Source: Marsupella aquatica (Eukaryota > Marchantiophyta). From it: 64,000 nucleotides of DNA. The DNA is taken from assembly GCA_973895155.1 (NCBI GenBank), contig OZ316895.1:3534001-3598000 (forward strand). Direction: 5' to 3'. Below the pieces are notes generated by a model. That model saw only the letters and a program-made list of their open reading frames with translations, made no database searches and was not told the origin of the DNA. The translations under genes were made by a program, and so were the position numbers. Below are positions 22,897 to 34,490 of this stretch, piece after piece (positions within the stretch are counted from its first letter, which is position 1; each line of letters starts with the position of its first letter).

Positions 22897-23897
22897 CTAC
22901 GGCTGACTTTACAGAGGAAGATTGATTTTCTCTTTCTTCTTCCAAAGGGGAATAGGGATTGATTTATCAGACGACCCGCCCGACTCCCCACCAGACGACC
23001 AGAAAAGATGCCTCTCAGACGAGTACGTGTTTAACCTTTACCAACAATGGATTGAATCTCCTTCCTAACACCGGATCTGATCCGCCCTGCCCAATTGATG
23101 CTGATTACCGTGTGCCTATGCGATTCCAACGAGAAAACAGCATAAATTGAGCAGTATGCACGCAGTACATAGGTACAACCTCGTCAGCCCTAGCAATCCT
23201 ATAAAATGGAACCTTTTCAACCCCCGACCTCTACAGAAAACGATAAGAGCACGGGTTTACCACTTCTTCGGTCTCGAAAGATCAACAACACAACGTCCCC
23301 TTTGATGCTCCCGTCTTCTCGTTAACACCACCACGACAACATCATGGCACCACTTGATGTCCGTCGTTCGCTTCCCTCTCGTCCGCTCGAAATCTCTGTC
23401 CTCCGGTCACCGATGCCGGCAAGGCGTCCTGCGGTCAGCCCCCCTCGCCTGCTAGGCCCCGACGATTTGCCCCAATTGAAGAAACCAGGGATGCACCACC
23501 CCGAGGCCGCATGAGAAAGAAGACCACCGCTGCTCCCCACTATAGAACGATGACGATGGTGGTGACGATGATCTAACAAGACGTGATGGGCCACCACCTC
23601 CGATGACCGAGGTAACCGGATGGATACGACCAACACTAGTTCGGTAGAGAACACCTACACACTCCGGAGAGAAGAATACTCGGTCGTCCCTCCCCTTACC
23701 TCCTTTCCTCCCGTGCCCTGCCCTGCCCTGCCTTGTCTTGCCTTTCCTTACTCTCCCTATCACCTCACTTCGAGAGCCCTTTCTAGGTATTTCTCGATTA
23801 CTTCCTCCTCCGCTCCGGAACTTCCCTGAAACGTTGCCACCTGATTGAATGTCAAATACCGTAAACTAAGGTCTGACATAAAGACGGACCTACCAAA
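22897..23897. other. Upstream region of the RBR ligase gene
   Basis: Should contain the promoter and 5' UTR of the minus-strand gene. I see no clear TATA box. Overlapping frames on both strands (23,322-23,829) fall in CT/GA-biased sequence and match nothing known. Confidence 0.45.
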
Positions 23898-24006
23898 AAG
23901 AGAGAGCGAAGCTAGGGCATCAAGCATGCATCCTCGTTAGCGTCACCAGAAAGAGAGAGCGAAGCTAGGGCATCATGCATGCATCCTCCTCAGCGTCACC
24001 ATCACC
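23898..24006. repeat. 54-bp tandem duplication
   Basis: Copies start near 23,898 and 23,952, each with 'agagagagcgaagctagggcatca', 'gcatgcatcct' and 'agcgtcacca'. Nearly identical. Confidence 0.85.
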
Positions 24007-25569
24007 AGATGTAACAAGAGAAATAGCAATCAGGGTCAATTCATTCAATCACGAGACCGAAAGAAACTTTCACAATTTCCAATAGGGATCCTAAGAAGGC
24101 CGACCGGGCCTTAATTCTGAACCTTGCCTATACGAGCCATTGTCCTCCCACAATAAAGTAGATGTACCCGGGACGCAACTCCAAGAAACCAAGATCGATG
24201 CATCACCTCCAACGTCTTCCTTCCTTTCCTCCCTTCTGCTTGCTTGCCCGATTGTTGAGCCGGACAGCCAGACAGCCAGCCCTTGTCCAGCCTTGCGCAG
24301 AGCAGAGTCCCAGAGCAGAACGGAGGAAAGGAACGAGACGACGGATTGATTGCTCTACTTGAACCCTACCACTTGACTAAACCACGGAAGACACAGCGTC
24401 CAACCGACCGACCGCACAAAGCAACAGAGAGGTCGAGACGAGTCAGGCGATGAGATGAGACGCGATGAGATGAGATGAGTTTGGGCAGTACCGTAGAAAG
24501 ACGACGATTGCAAACACTACCACACCGAGTCCCGTCGTGTCCGTCCGTTCGACGAATGTGCTTCTGTCAAGTATCTTCTGCCTATCCTCTCTCCCTGTGC
24601 TTCCTACCTGCAGGATCTTCAATAATACCACTCGGTCCCTACCACACAGCTTACTTTCCCGAATTCGATCCGTCTGACAGAGTACTACTCTCTCGAACTC
24701 TTTCTCTGTCCGGTCCGTTCGCCGCATGTACTCTCTCTCCTGTCCAAGGTTTGCTCGGTATCCTCTTCCCGCATTCCTCTCCTATTCCCTCTCCTCCGTT
24801 CCCAACGCACAGCTTTTCCCAATTCGATCCCACTGAAAAGGTTCTCTCTCTGTCTCGCCCTCTCTCTCATTCCCTACCTTGCCATATCAGACTGCCGCGA
24901 ATTTCGTGGGTAGAAAGAAAAGACTGGCCGAAGATCGACGACCGAGTACCGACCCAGCGAGGAATTGGAAGATTCCTGTCCACCTCTCCTCACCTCTCTC
25001 TTCTCGCCCCTTCTTCCTATCTACAGTACTGTGGGCAAAATAGTAACACTAGACAACTCCGTTCGCCGAATGCACCACTCCCCGCGCACACCAACAATTC
25101 GATCGGCACCAGAGAGGTTCGCTCCCGAGTTCCCGTGCGTCTCTCTTGCGCCCGTTGTTGCTACCCGCCATCATCCATCGCAGTGGCGCGGTTTCGTGGA
25201 TAGAAAGAAAAGACGAGATAGGCCCGAAGAGGCGAAGAGGCGAAGATCGACCCACCGACCGACAGGGAGGGCGAGGGGCCGACGGATTGGGGAGAATAAA
25301 CTGGTTACTGTACAGCCGTGAAATTGGTCAGAGGGAGGCAGCAAGGCGTGGCGCCGTGGCGGGGTGAAGGATGAGGACCGGAGGGCGCATCGAATCATCC
25401 ACGAAGACGCTGCGACATCATTCTCGCTTCTCAGTCTTTGCGTCCAAGAGGAGAGCAGAGGAGACGAGAGGAAAGAAGCTGAGGAAGAGGAGAGCAGAGA
25501 GAGAGAGAGAGAGAGCGTGCGCATTCCAGAAAAGCGAAGTCAGGACAGTAAAGGGAAGGAGAGCAAGAA
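24007..25569. other. CT/GA-biased intergenic with diverged internal duplication
   Basis: No gene recognised. The 242-codon frame at 24,475-25,203 is Ser/Pro/Leu-rich and reads pyrimidine-rich sequence, so I do not accept it. A diverged duplication is visible: 'ttcgtgg.tagaaagaaaagac' occurs at about 24,902 and 25,192, each preceded at variable distance by 'gttcgccg.atg' and 'attcgatc' motifs and followed by 'gaagatcgac'. Short (ga)n and (gatga)n runs are present. Confidence 0.5.
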
Positions 25570-26325
25570 AGTGCCCCCCGGCCCAGGAAGCAAGAGGCCA
25601 ACGCTCTCTGGACGGCCAGAGCTGACAGGGGAAGGGCGGGACTAGCAAGAGAGTGTCAAGCACAGAGGGAGGCCAGAGCTTGAGGGCCGGAAGGGCGGGA
25701 CTAGCAAGAGAGTGAGTGCCAAGCACAGGGGGAGGCCAGAGCTTGAGGGCCGAGGATGTAGGGCAGGGCTGACAGGGGAAGGGAGGAATGAGCCAGTCAG
25801 TGCCAAGAGCCCAAGACCACAGGGGGAGGCCAGAGGTCCAGGCCAGGGCTTGATGGCTCTGGATGCAAGGCAGGCTGACAGGGGGAAAAGGAAGGGAGTT
25901 AGGGAGGGATGAGCAAGAAAGTGCCAAAGCCCAGGGGGAGGCCAGAACTTCAGAGCCAGGGCCAGGGCTTCAGGGCTTCAGGGCCGCAGATGCAGGGCAA
26001 GGCTGACAGGGGACGGGAGGGACGAGCAAGAAAGTGCCAAGCTCAGGGTTTGAAGGCTCTGAGGATGCAGGGCCGAGGATGTAGGGCAATAGCGAAAGGA
26101 GGGATGAGCAAGCAAGTAGCCAAGTCCAGAGAGGATGCCAGGGCTTGAGGGCCGAAGACGGAGGGCCGAGGATATAGGGAGGGTCGGAGCGATGAGCGAG
26201 CAAGACAGCAAGTAGCCAAGTCCAGAGGGGATGATGCCAGGGCTAGAGTGCCGAAGATGCAGGGCCGAGGATATAGAGTAGGGCTGACAGGGGAAGGGAG
26301 GGATAGCATGGAGTATAATTATGGG
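25570..26325. repeat. Purine-rich degenerate minisatellite
   Basis: Units of about 64-113 bp carry 'gggaggccagagcttgagggcc', 'gaggatgtagggcagggctgacaggggaaggg' and 'gatgagcaagaaagtgccaag' in that order. Starts are seen near 25,667, 25,731, 25,822 and 25,935, and looser units follow to about 26,310. Frames on both strands are artefacts of the composition. Confidence 0.8.
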
Positions 26326-28546
26326 CAATTCGTCGCTTCTGTCGAGTGCTGACGGGAGGCAACTGCTGCAAGGGCAAGTATGGTAGTTGCAGGGCAAGCA
26401 CAGGGGGCTGCAGGGAAAGATTTGTTTTTCGGCATCATTCTCACTAGATGGGCAAATTCATTGCTGCCATTAATGTGGCTATGGTACCGGACGGGCAATG
26501 TGAAGGCAAATGCCACTAGGCGAAAGTTGATGAAAGTTGCAGGTTCACGACAGGGGAGTTATTTGTATAGGGCATCTCAATTTTTTCAGTATAATAGGGC
26601 GTCTCAAACCTCACATTTATGCCTTAGGTTGAGGCAAGTGACAAATTCTCTTAAGAAAAAAAATGGTGGACATGAAAATTTGTGTCTGCACACTTCTGAC
26701 TAGTGACCTAAACTGATAGTTTTGGGCATCATTTTTTCTCGCAGCTTCAAGGTTTAAGACGCCCTGATAAGAGGCAAAGTAGCTTCAAGGTTTGAGACGC
26801 CCTAATAAGAGGCTTGGGTTATTCCTTATCAGATTCCCTAATAGAGAAGGGCAAGTAGATAATGTCAAATGTGCAATCAATGGGCTAGTCAGTTGCTGTT
26901 AACAAGATGGAATGTGTGTGATAAGACAAGATGCTAGGAAGTGTATGTCACAAATGATTGCTCCTTCTTCAATTAGGGGTAGTCATAACATGTCATTTTG
27001 ACAATGGAAAATAGATTTAGACATTTCCTGTTTAAATCAAGCAGCACATGTGAAGTTATGGCAAGGCACAAGGCTACTGGGGGTTTGGCAACCCTGACAG
27101 GGGCCAGAGAGGGCATGGGAGGACAGGTATACAAAGGAAAGTATATAAAGGGGGAACCCAAGTCCAAGGTCCAACAGCTTTGCATCTGGCCCACTTTACC
27201 TTAGCCTGGGAAACCCTCAATATACAAAATTAAGCCCACGGGAGCCTTGCCTGGTGAAATAAACAGAAATCAACAGGGCATAATAGTAGTACCCTAGTGG
27301 TAACTAGCCCTAGTTTGCGCAAAAAGTACTGAAATTTTAAAATTTGGCTCTTAACTCTATAATGTGAAGTTCCAAAAACTGAGGCCTGGGAAATTATGCT
27401 GGCAGTTTGAAAAAACAGGGAGGAAATTAAATTCCAGCCAGGACAGGCTGAAACCACTTAATATGAAAATTATTTCAAGGACAGTCCCTTGGTTATGTAA
27501 GTTAGACGTTAATCAACAAGTTGGAGAGATGAATCTGAGTTTCATCATGGTGGAATAGGCTTGAGTGTGGAGATGAGAGGACCAAAAGAGAAGACTATTC
27601 AAGGTAACTTTCACTTGGTACTCCTCTGTCCATATAACCCATATGACATTCCATACACTCCATGCAAAATGTTAAGGTAACCAAGGGGTTTCATCCGTTC
27701 CCTTGGGAATCCCTTGGTATTCCTCTCCAGGTCATTGTAATGGAATAGTTTCTTACATTCTTTTGGTATGCCTCGGTCTGTAGTAGCCAAAGAGTTTCTT
27801 ATGTTACTATAGAAACTGAAGAGTTTCTTTCTACCCATGGTCATTTCAAAAGTTTGCCAATCAAATAGAAAATTCAAAAAATTACCAGAATACACTGATA
27901 TATCAATGACAACCTTTTAAACTTTATTCTTTTTTACCCTGTTTTACCAATTTCTTTGTTTATATTTTAAGTATTATTTTTCAATTTTCCATTATTTTTA
28001 CTTTTCTTTGGCTTGTCTCAAACACAAACTGACATGTTTGGTTCTTCTTGCATAACTAACTCCTCTTGTTTGTGACCAATAGTGTTGATGTGGCTACACT
28101 TGCTTTCAGGGCTTTTGGAAGGAGCTTCCCCATGGGGTCCATAATTAATATCAGGAAAAGTTTTTGGTTGAAAAAATTAAAAGGCCGGCCACTCTGAGAA
28201 ACCTTGTGCAAATTGAGGTAATAGTTTGGCACAGACCTTCTTGTGATTAAGACCAAAACAGCACCCTACAATAGTGACACAATTTCTTGTTCCATAGCCA
28301 GACAAGCTCTGATAACAATGAAATGGAGGTGACATCAACATCATCACTAGAACTGCACATTGTGGCATTGGAAGGAAGGGCTGAAAAAAAAAAAAAAAGC
28401 GGGCTTAAGAAGAACTTCAGGATGGTCATATATACTTTTCCTGGACCAAACTGAAGGGGCAGATTCAACAAAAATCTAGGCTTCCAAGTGGATGAAAAAC
28501 CAAGGGGCCAATGTTAGGAACGCGCGCATTCAATGCAAACCAAGAG
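26326..28546. other. Intergenic, no gene seen
   Basis: No recognisable gene. A 36-bp tandem pair (cagcttcaaggttt.agacgccct.ataagaggc) lies at about 26,743-26,816. A TATA-like 'tatataaag' occurs near 27,143 without a gene behind it. A poly-A run lies near 28,383-28,398. Confidence 0.45.
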
Positions 28547-28793
28547 ACCAAGAAGGAGGGGTATGCTTAATAGGCCCCCTCCTGGAGATTCTTGCTTAAT
28601 CAACTCCATGGAAACTTTTTTGTCCCAATCAGCCCCCTTGTTATGATCTGTACCCTTTGTTCTTGTGTAGGTTCTTATAAAGTGAGTTTTCAGGCTTACA
28701 ATGACCAAACTGGGTGACCTTGCAATGTACCCATTCAACCACAAACTATGCAGTGACAGGGCAAAAATCACAATGACCGTGCAAAGATCAAAC

Positions 28794-29178
28794 TGTTGGA
28801 TATTTACTCTTACGTCTAGGTTAGGTATGACGTGGTTGGTACAACAACGTGGGTTGGTACAACTATGTGGTTAGGTACAACTACGTGATTAGGTACAACT
28901 ATGTGGTTAGGTACAACTAAGTTGCACACTATATCATAAGAGGCATGTGTGCTTGGAGAGGTAGAACCAAGGCTCATTGTTATGGAGCCACTTGAGAGAT
29001 AGGGAGAGCTTACACTGTGGAGACTCGGTATAGCCAACGGGCTTAGAGTTCAGTAAAGCTCTCTTGTGTGTTCCCGTGGACGTAGCCTCAAGGAGGTGAA
29101 CCACGTATCTCTTGTGTCGACTATTGTGCGTTGGATGGTTCATGGGCTTGCCGTTGCGATCGTCGTCTATGCTCAACA
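28794..29178 (+). mobile_element. Copia-type solo LTR with 5-bp target duplication
   Basis: A 385-bp LTR begins TGTTGGATATTTACTC and ends GCTCAACA, so the ends are perfect TGTTG/CAACA. CAAAC occurs directly on both sides (28789-28793 and 29179-29183). The 3' third carries 'cccgtggacgtagcc' and 'accacgtatctcttgtgtc', a signature I associate with plant Ty1/copia LTRs. Near the start there is a minisatellite of 'ggttaggtacaactatgt' units (28,820-28,925). There is no internal domain, so recombination between two LTRs has probably removed it. It interrupts the left inverted repeat of the MULE. Confidence 0.9.
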
Positions 29179-29403
29179 CAAACAACAATGTTACCATGCA
29201 TGACTAAACTGCAGGCGTCTGCACGTATGCGCCGCCTATATCTATGCCAATACATTGACATGAACGTCTTCACTTTGTAAATGGATTTCCACATTTTTTT
29301 ATATCCTTCCATTATGTATTTTGTTCACGTTGTTAGCAGCTTTGCGGAACTTTTCACAAGGTGCACGACGCACGGACCTGCCACCATCGAGACCTGCCAC
29401 CAA

Positions 29404-29632
29404 TGTCGGCCATTTAGTCCCGCCCGAATGGCTTTGGCGAGCAAAATAGTCTCTTGCTGGAAAAAATGCTAAGTGTGGTGAGAATACAATGTCCACAATG
29501 TCTTTCAAAACCACTAGTGTTGGTCATTTAGTCCCGCCCAGATGGCTTGGGCGAGCAACATATACTCTCGCTGGAAAAAAATGTTAAGTGTGGTGAGATG
29601 ACAATGTCCACAATGTCTTCTTGCACTGTTTG
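29404..29632. repeat. 114-bp tandem duplication inside the MULE
   Basis: Copies begin near 29,404 and 29,518. Both carry 'catttagtcccgccc', 'atggctt.ggcgagcaa', 'gctggaaaaaa' and 'aagtgtggtgaga', then 'acaatgtccacaatgtctt'. Confidence 0.85.
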
Positions 29633-30510
29633 GGTAGTAGAAAACCTCAAAGCCCAACCTTGAAATACTTGTCGTTTCCTTGCAATGTACATCCTTCCAG
29701 TTTGCAATTTCCAGACCAACTTGTGAATGATGTGGTGTTAAGGGTCACAAATTTATGAGACTACCTCCAAACTGAAGGTTTTTTCTATATTCAATTTGCA
29801 TCTAGTAATAGACACTGGTCCCCCATTAACATTTCACTAGCTAGTTTTGTAATGTAAGATCTTGACAGTTTATTACTTAATCTTGGGTTGTTGCCCTTTC
29901 ATTTGATTGTCTTACTACTTTCTAGCCATGGCTCTTGCTGAGTGCATTGATTTCATATAAATCGTGACTGAATCATGATAGTACATTACCAATTAAATAC
30001 TCTTCATATGAAGGGCTATTTAGGGTTTAGGGTGTTAGGGTGTTACGTCTTGATGGTGGTAGGTCCATGTGCAATGCACCTCATGAAAAGCTGCATACAG
30101 TTGTTATCGTTTAGTGCGGACAAAACACAGAATGGGAGGAAATAAATTATCAAAAACATGTGGAAATTTGTTTGTCAATGTATTTGCATAAGATAACCCT
30201 ACTGTAGATAGAAGTGGCGTGAAAGTGCAAACGCGTGCAGCTCAGTTCTTGCACATGGTCATAGTTGTTGTTCAATCTTTGCACGGACAGTGTGATTTTT
30301 GCCCAGTCATTGCATAGTTTGTGGTGGAATGGGTACAACATAGTGTCACCCAATTTGGTCTTTGTAAGGCTGAAAACTCACTTTATAAGAACTTACACAA
30401 GAACAAAGAGTACGGAATATAAAGAGGGTGTTGATTGGGGCTTTGCAGGGGGTTGATTAAGCAAAGTATCTCCAGGAGGGGGCCTATTAAGCATATCCCT
30501 CACCAAGAAG

Positions 30511-33500
30511 CCAAAACTTTAGACCACCTTGCAATGTGGGCTTTACTCTGGCCACAAAAGCAATGTATAGTTCAAGACTCATCCGGACCCACCAATTGCC
30601 ATGTAGGGTCGGGCAAATCTGAGCTGAAAGGGCGGCCAGATCTCTTTTACAATCAAGAACTACAAGTACTCTGAACAAAAGGTTAGGATGAAATCTCAAT
30701 CCAGGAAAGGTAAAAATGTCTGTCTCTGTAGATCTTCTAAAGCCCCCCTAAGATTATTTGGACCGACCACCAGTAGGACCGGGTGGCCCAAGAACTCTTC
30801 TCTTCTGGGTCTTCTGGGACGGGAATCCTTTTGCCACAACAGTATGAACCACTAGACAAAGTCCCACCATTCCCCTGCTCCTTCCTCCTCCCAGTTGAGT
30901 AAAAAAAATGGTCTTAAAAAATGTTCTTTTGCTAAAGACATACACCTGGCCAGAATTTTTTTTAAATGAAACTCATTGATGCAAATGCCTTGAATAAAGG
31001 AGGCAAAGTTTGGACTACCTGTCTAGGCGGTCTACAATTCTAGAAAAATAAGCACTCCACATGGGTCTACTACTTGCCATGTAAAATTGGTAGACGCCAC
31101 AACTGAATGGGGCCCTATGTTCCTGTAAAGCCACACTGAACCCATAGCCCAAGGGTGCCAGCCAGAGGGCAAGGGGATTCACCTCCCACAACAATGCCCC
31201 GGGAAAGATCTTTTAAGATTGTGTATTCCATTTACACTCCTGACTACCCCTTACTTGAACGTAAATAGAATTGAAAAAAAAAATCTATACTCTTTTCGGG
31301 TATCTCTGCATATCATTTTTTTGTGCACCTTTTAGATTTGTCTTATTCCAAGTCATTATACTTTCGTCCTTATTTGAGTTATGGTCTAGAGGCTTCGTAG
31401 CCTTAAAAGTAGCTTCTGTTTGCGATTATATAATAAGATTTTTGTTATGTCATTTCCTTCAGTTAAACTGCCATTGTACCTGAAGCAAAATTACCACTAG
31501 AATTGGCCAAAAATGTTCTTATCAAAGTAAAATATGTGGACCAAAAGTGATTATATTGTTTTCCCATGGCCTCAGACGGTAGCAGTTTAACGGTGAGGCA
31601 GATGGTGCAACGGAGTCGGAAGGGGGGATTGTGCTCTCCAAAACAAGGGAAACGGGAATTTCCTCTGTCTCAATCTTACATGATGCCCTGTACCTTTCTC
31701 ATTTGGTTTTGAGTCTCTCCCTTTTTGTCCATAAAGGACACCAAATGCCACAGTTTCTTCCATGATGGCGAAGCCAAAATAAACCACAAAGGCCAAGAGG
31801 ACAAAGACCCTGTCCCACGAAAGTGAGACAGACACACAGAGTCTGTGGAATGGAGGCCCCTACCTAACACCCAGGTTCCTAGCAGACCAAAATTTGGGAG
31901 AAGTCGGGATGCACCTTCTACTTTTACTTCTAGAGTGTGCCTGAAAATTGAAGGGGAATTTCTTCCCAAAAAGCGTAAACACCTACAACTGAAAAATTTA
32001 AAATCGATGAAATGAATTTGTCTTGTAGCTGTTCACAATGTGGCGTTCAGTCTATGAGAAATAGGCGCTTGTAAGGCCCGTTGACCAAAGGTCATAGGCT
32101 GAACAATATGCATTCCAATTTTACACTACTTTAGACAATCGACATAGGAAATATGTTCTGGGCCATCTTGGGGGCATCACGACAACCGAACAAAGTTCAG
32201 CCAAAACAATTTTAAAACATTGCCAAAAAGGGAGAGCATAATTACGTGGGCAGGCACATGATAGAGGCATGGTGGGTTAGGGCAGGTGCAGAGCACAAGG
32301 GGGCACGGCCAAGAATAATTAACTTTATGTAATAAAGATTCACTTAATAGGCATTCTTTATTTGTGCAAGTGGGCCCATGGGGATTCACTATGTTTCATA
32401 TACACTTGCAATCCAGACTTAGTTTATATTCTCACTTTTATATAAAATACTAGTATCATTGTTAAATGATCTATTCTAGTTTATGAATGCTACCTATTAA
32501 CAAACACGTTTTAATTGTAGTTAGAATACCCCATAGTTTCCGATGTTTCTTAAGGGAAAATTCAGCCCGGATGGATTGAGGGGTTTGTTTTTGCCCATGC
32601 CCATGGAATGTGACACACTTTACCTGAGGGGCCACTGTTGAGAAGGACCCCCAAATGGTTTTTCCAGGTACCCCAATTAACTGTATTTGGTTTTTGCCAG
32701 ACTTGCCCATTTATTTAGATTACTTTTGAAATCTTTGTTTGAGCATGACACTAGATCAAACAAAGTAGTGATTTACCATGTAGGGGAAGGAGGCTTAGCT
32801 TTTGTGAAGGAAGCCCTAAGTAATATGTGCATGAGGAACTACTTACCACTGTGTGAACTAATGGAATCTGGGTGCAAACATTCAGGAGGCTGTTTGTAGG
32901 TCACATTTCAATCAAAACTTTAAAGAGTGGTACCCAAGCATATTTTGATGTTCTTGGTCAGTCTATCGCAACTTTGGAAATACAAGGGGGCTTCACAACA
33001 AAACCCCTAGTCCATCTGGGCTTAATATTTTTATAAGTATTTTGTCACAATAAAAGATTCCATGCAGGTCATATCATTTTTTTATAGTTGGATCCCTAAA
33101 GTGGGTCCTAATTGTTTGGGAAATTGGTAAGTTGTGTTCTAATTTGTCTATTGTCATTTAACCTATAATGGCAAGTGAAATTTTTGAAGGTGCTATACTA
33201 TATGGTGAATGCACATTTCAGATTCTGTCTTATTCAGATTTTTGTGTCATGTATTTTCATTTCAATCTACCTTATCTAGGGGGCAGCCTTTGTATTCTAT
33301 ACATTTTAAATTGATTTTTAGACCCCTTTAGTTTTAGGTATTCTAGAGTGTTTTGAACTTATTTTGGCAGCCCCCTTTCACACTATGTGTTTTCTTAGAG
33401 ATGAAACCAAAGGCTCTACCACCACGAGTGAGAGAAATGATGTTGAAGAACATGAATGCATAGCCTCTTAAGTTCTCCTCATGTTTTTCTTTCCTAGGTT

Positions 33501-33850
33501 TATGGTTTTTATTGAAAGGAGTGTCGTTCATAAGGCACCCTGAGTTAAGTGCACACATTGTAACATCGTTTGACTGTACCTTTTCTTGGTCATTGTGCTT
33601 TTCTTGGCAGACACTTTACTTATGTAAGAGCACTTCTATGCTCTCATATCCTATTTACTTTCTGATCACTACAAGACAAAAAATAAAGCATGTTCCAGGA
33701 TGAGCATGCTATATGGCAAAAGTGGAAAGAGACCTAAAACCCACAAATTTAGGTTGAGTATCAATCTTGGAATCCGGAAACACAAGTAACTTTTCTTTCT
33801 TCCTTTTTTTACATTCTTCATGCATGTAACAATATTATATATACCTACAG
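30511..33850. other. Intergenic, AT-rich, no gene seen
   Basis: No frame resembles a known protein. All open frames are short and AT-driven. I see no tRNA, tandem array or inverted repeat of note in this 3.3-kb stretch. Confidence 0.45.
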
Positions 33851-33857
33851 TGTTCAA

Positions 33858-34490
33858 GTGTGAGTTACACTAATTCGAGAGCACCCATTTGGAGTCTACT
33901 CGCAAATTAGTGTTAGTCACACGAATTCCGCGCGCACGAAATAGTGTTATGTAACACTAATTCACGTGACTTTTTGACATCGTATCACGCGACGCCAGAA
34001 TGACGGGACTTCAAGTGTTCTTGGTAACTAGGTCTCTCATTGCAGGCTCTTTGTTAGGGTATTCAGTTGTCACTCTCATTCAGGCTAACATTGATTGATG
34101 AGCACAATGTGAACTGACAGAAAAAGATCTCTAATAGATGCTTTAGCCTCCACATCTATAGAGCTCTCCGCACCTCCAATGCTCTACTGTTGGATGGAAA
34201 ATAAAACCTCCAAAAACAATTGTGCATGGGAGCAAATGTCGTGGAGCCCTCAAATCCCTAGTAGATACTCTAGCCCTCCATGACTACAGAGCTTTCACCT
34301 CCAGATGCTCTATAGTAATATGTTGAACAAAACCTGGGAACAAAAGATTTAAACAAAACTTCAAAAAAAAGATTTTGAAAACTGACACCAATTAGTGTTA
34401 CTTTTGCTTCCGGATCAAGTTCACATACATTAGTGTGACTAACACTAATTTGGACATAACACTAATTCTGGCATAACACTAATTATGGTG
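33858..34490. mobile_element. Inverted-repeat element rich in 'acactaatt' motifs
   Basis: A 19-base sequence at about 33,905-33,923 (aaattagtgttagtcacac) is exactly reverse-complemented at about 34,433-34,451. Further copies of ACACTAATT, in both orientations, cluster at each end (33,867-33,966 and 34,388-34,487). The interior holds a diverged tandem pair of about 127 bp (from about 34,130 and 34,257, both with 'tagatgct/tagatact...tagcc' and 'tgctcta.tgtt'). No coding capacity. The precise ends are uncertain. Confidence 0.55.

Larger units (their letters stand above)
28547..30510. mobile_element. Non-autonomous Mutator-like element, long inverted repeats, 9-bp target duplication
   Basis: ACCAAGAAG occurs at 28547-28555 and 30502-30510, flanking a 1,946-bp element (28556-30501). 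The left end begins GAGGGGTATGCTTAATAGGC; the right end on the other strand begins GAGGGATATGCTTAATAGGC. The inverted repeats run about 350 bp. The right copy is about 30,150-30,501. The left copy is 28,556-28,793 and resumes at about 29,184-29,302 after an inserted solo LTR. A 9-bp duplication, long terminal repeats and G-starting ends define a MULE. The interior (29,303-30,149) has no transposase and no recognised captured gene, so it is non-autonomous. Confidence 0.88.

Noticed and set aside
24475-25203. 242-codon plus-strand frame
   Set aside because: Starts at a real ATG but reads CT-rich DNA. No domain, and the region contains a diverged duplication that breaks any conserved pattern.
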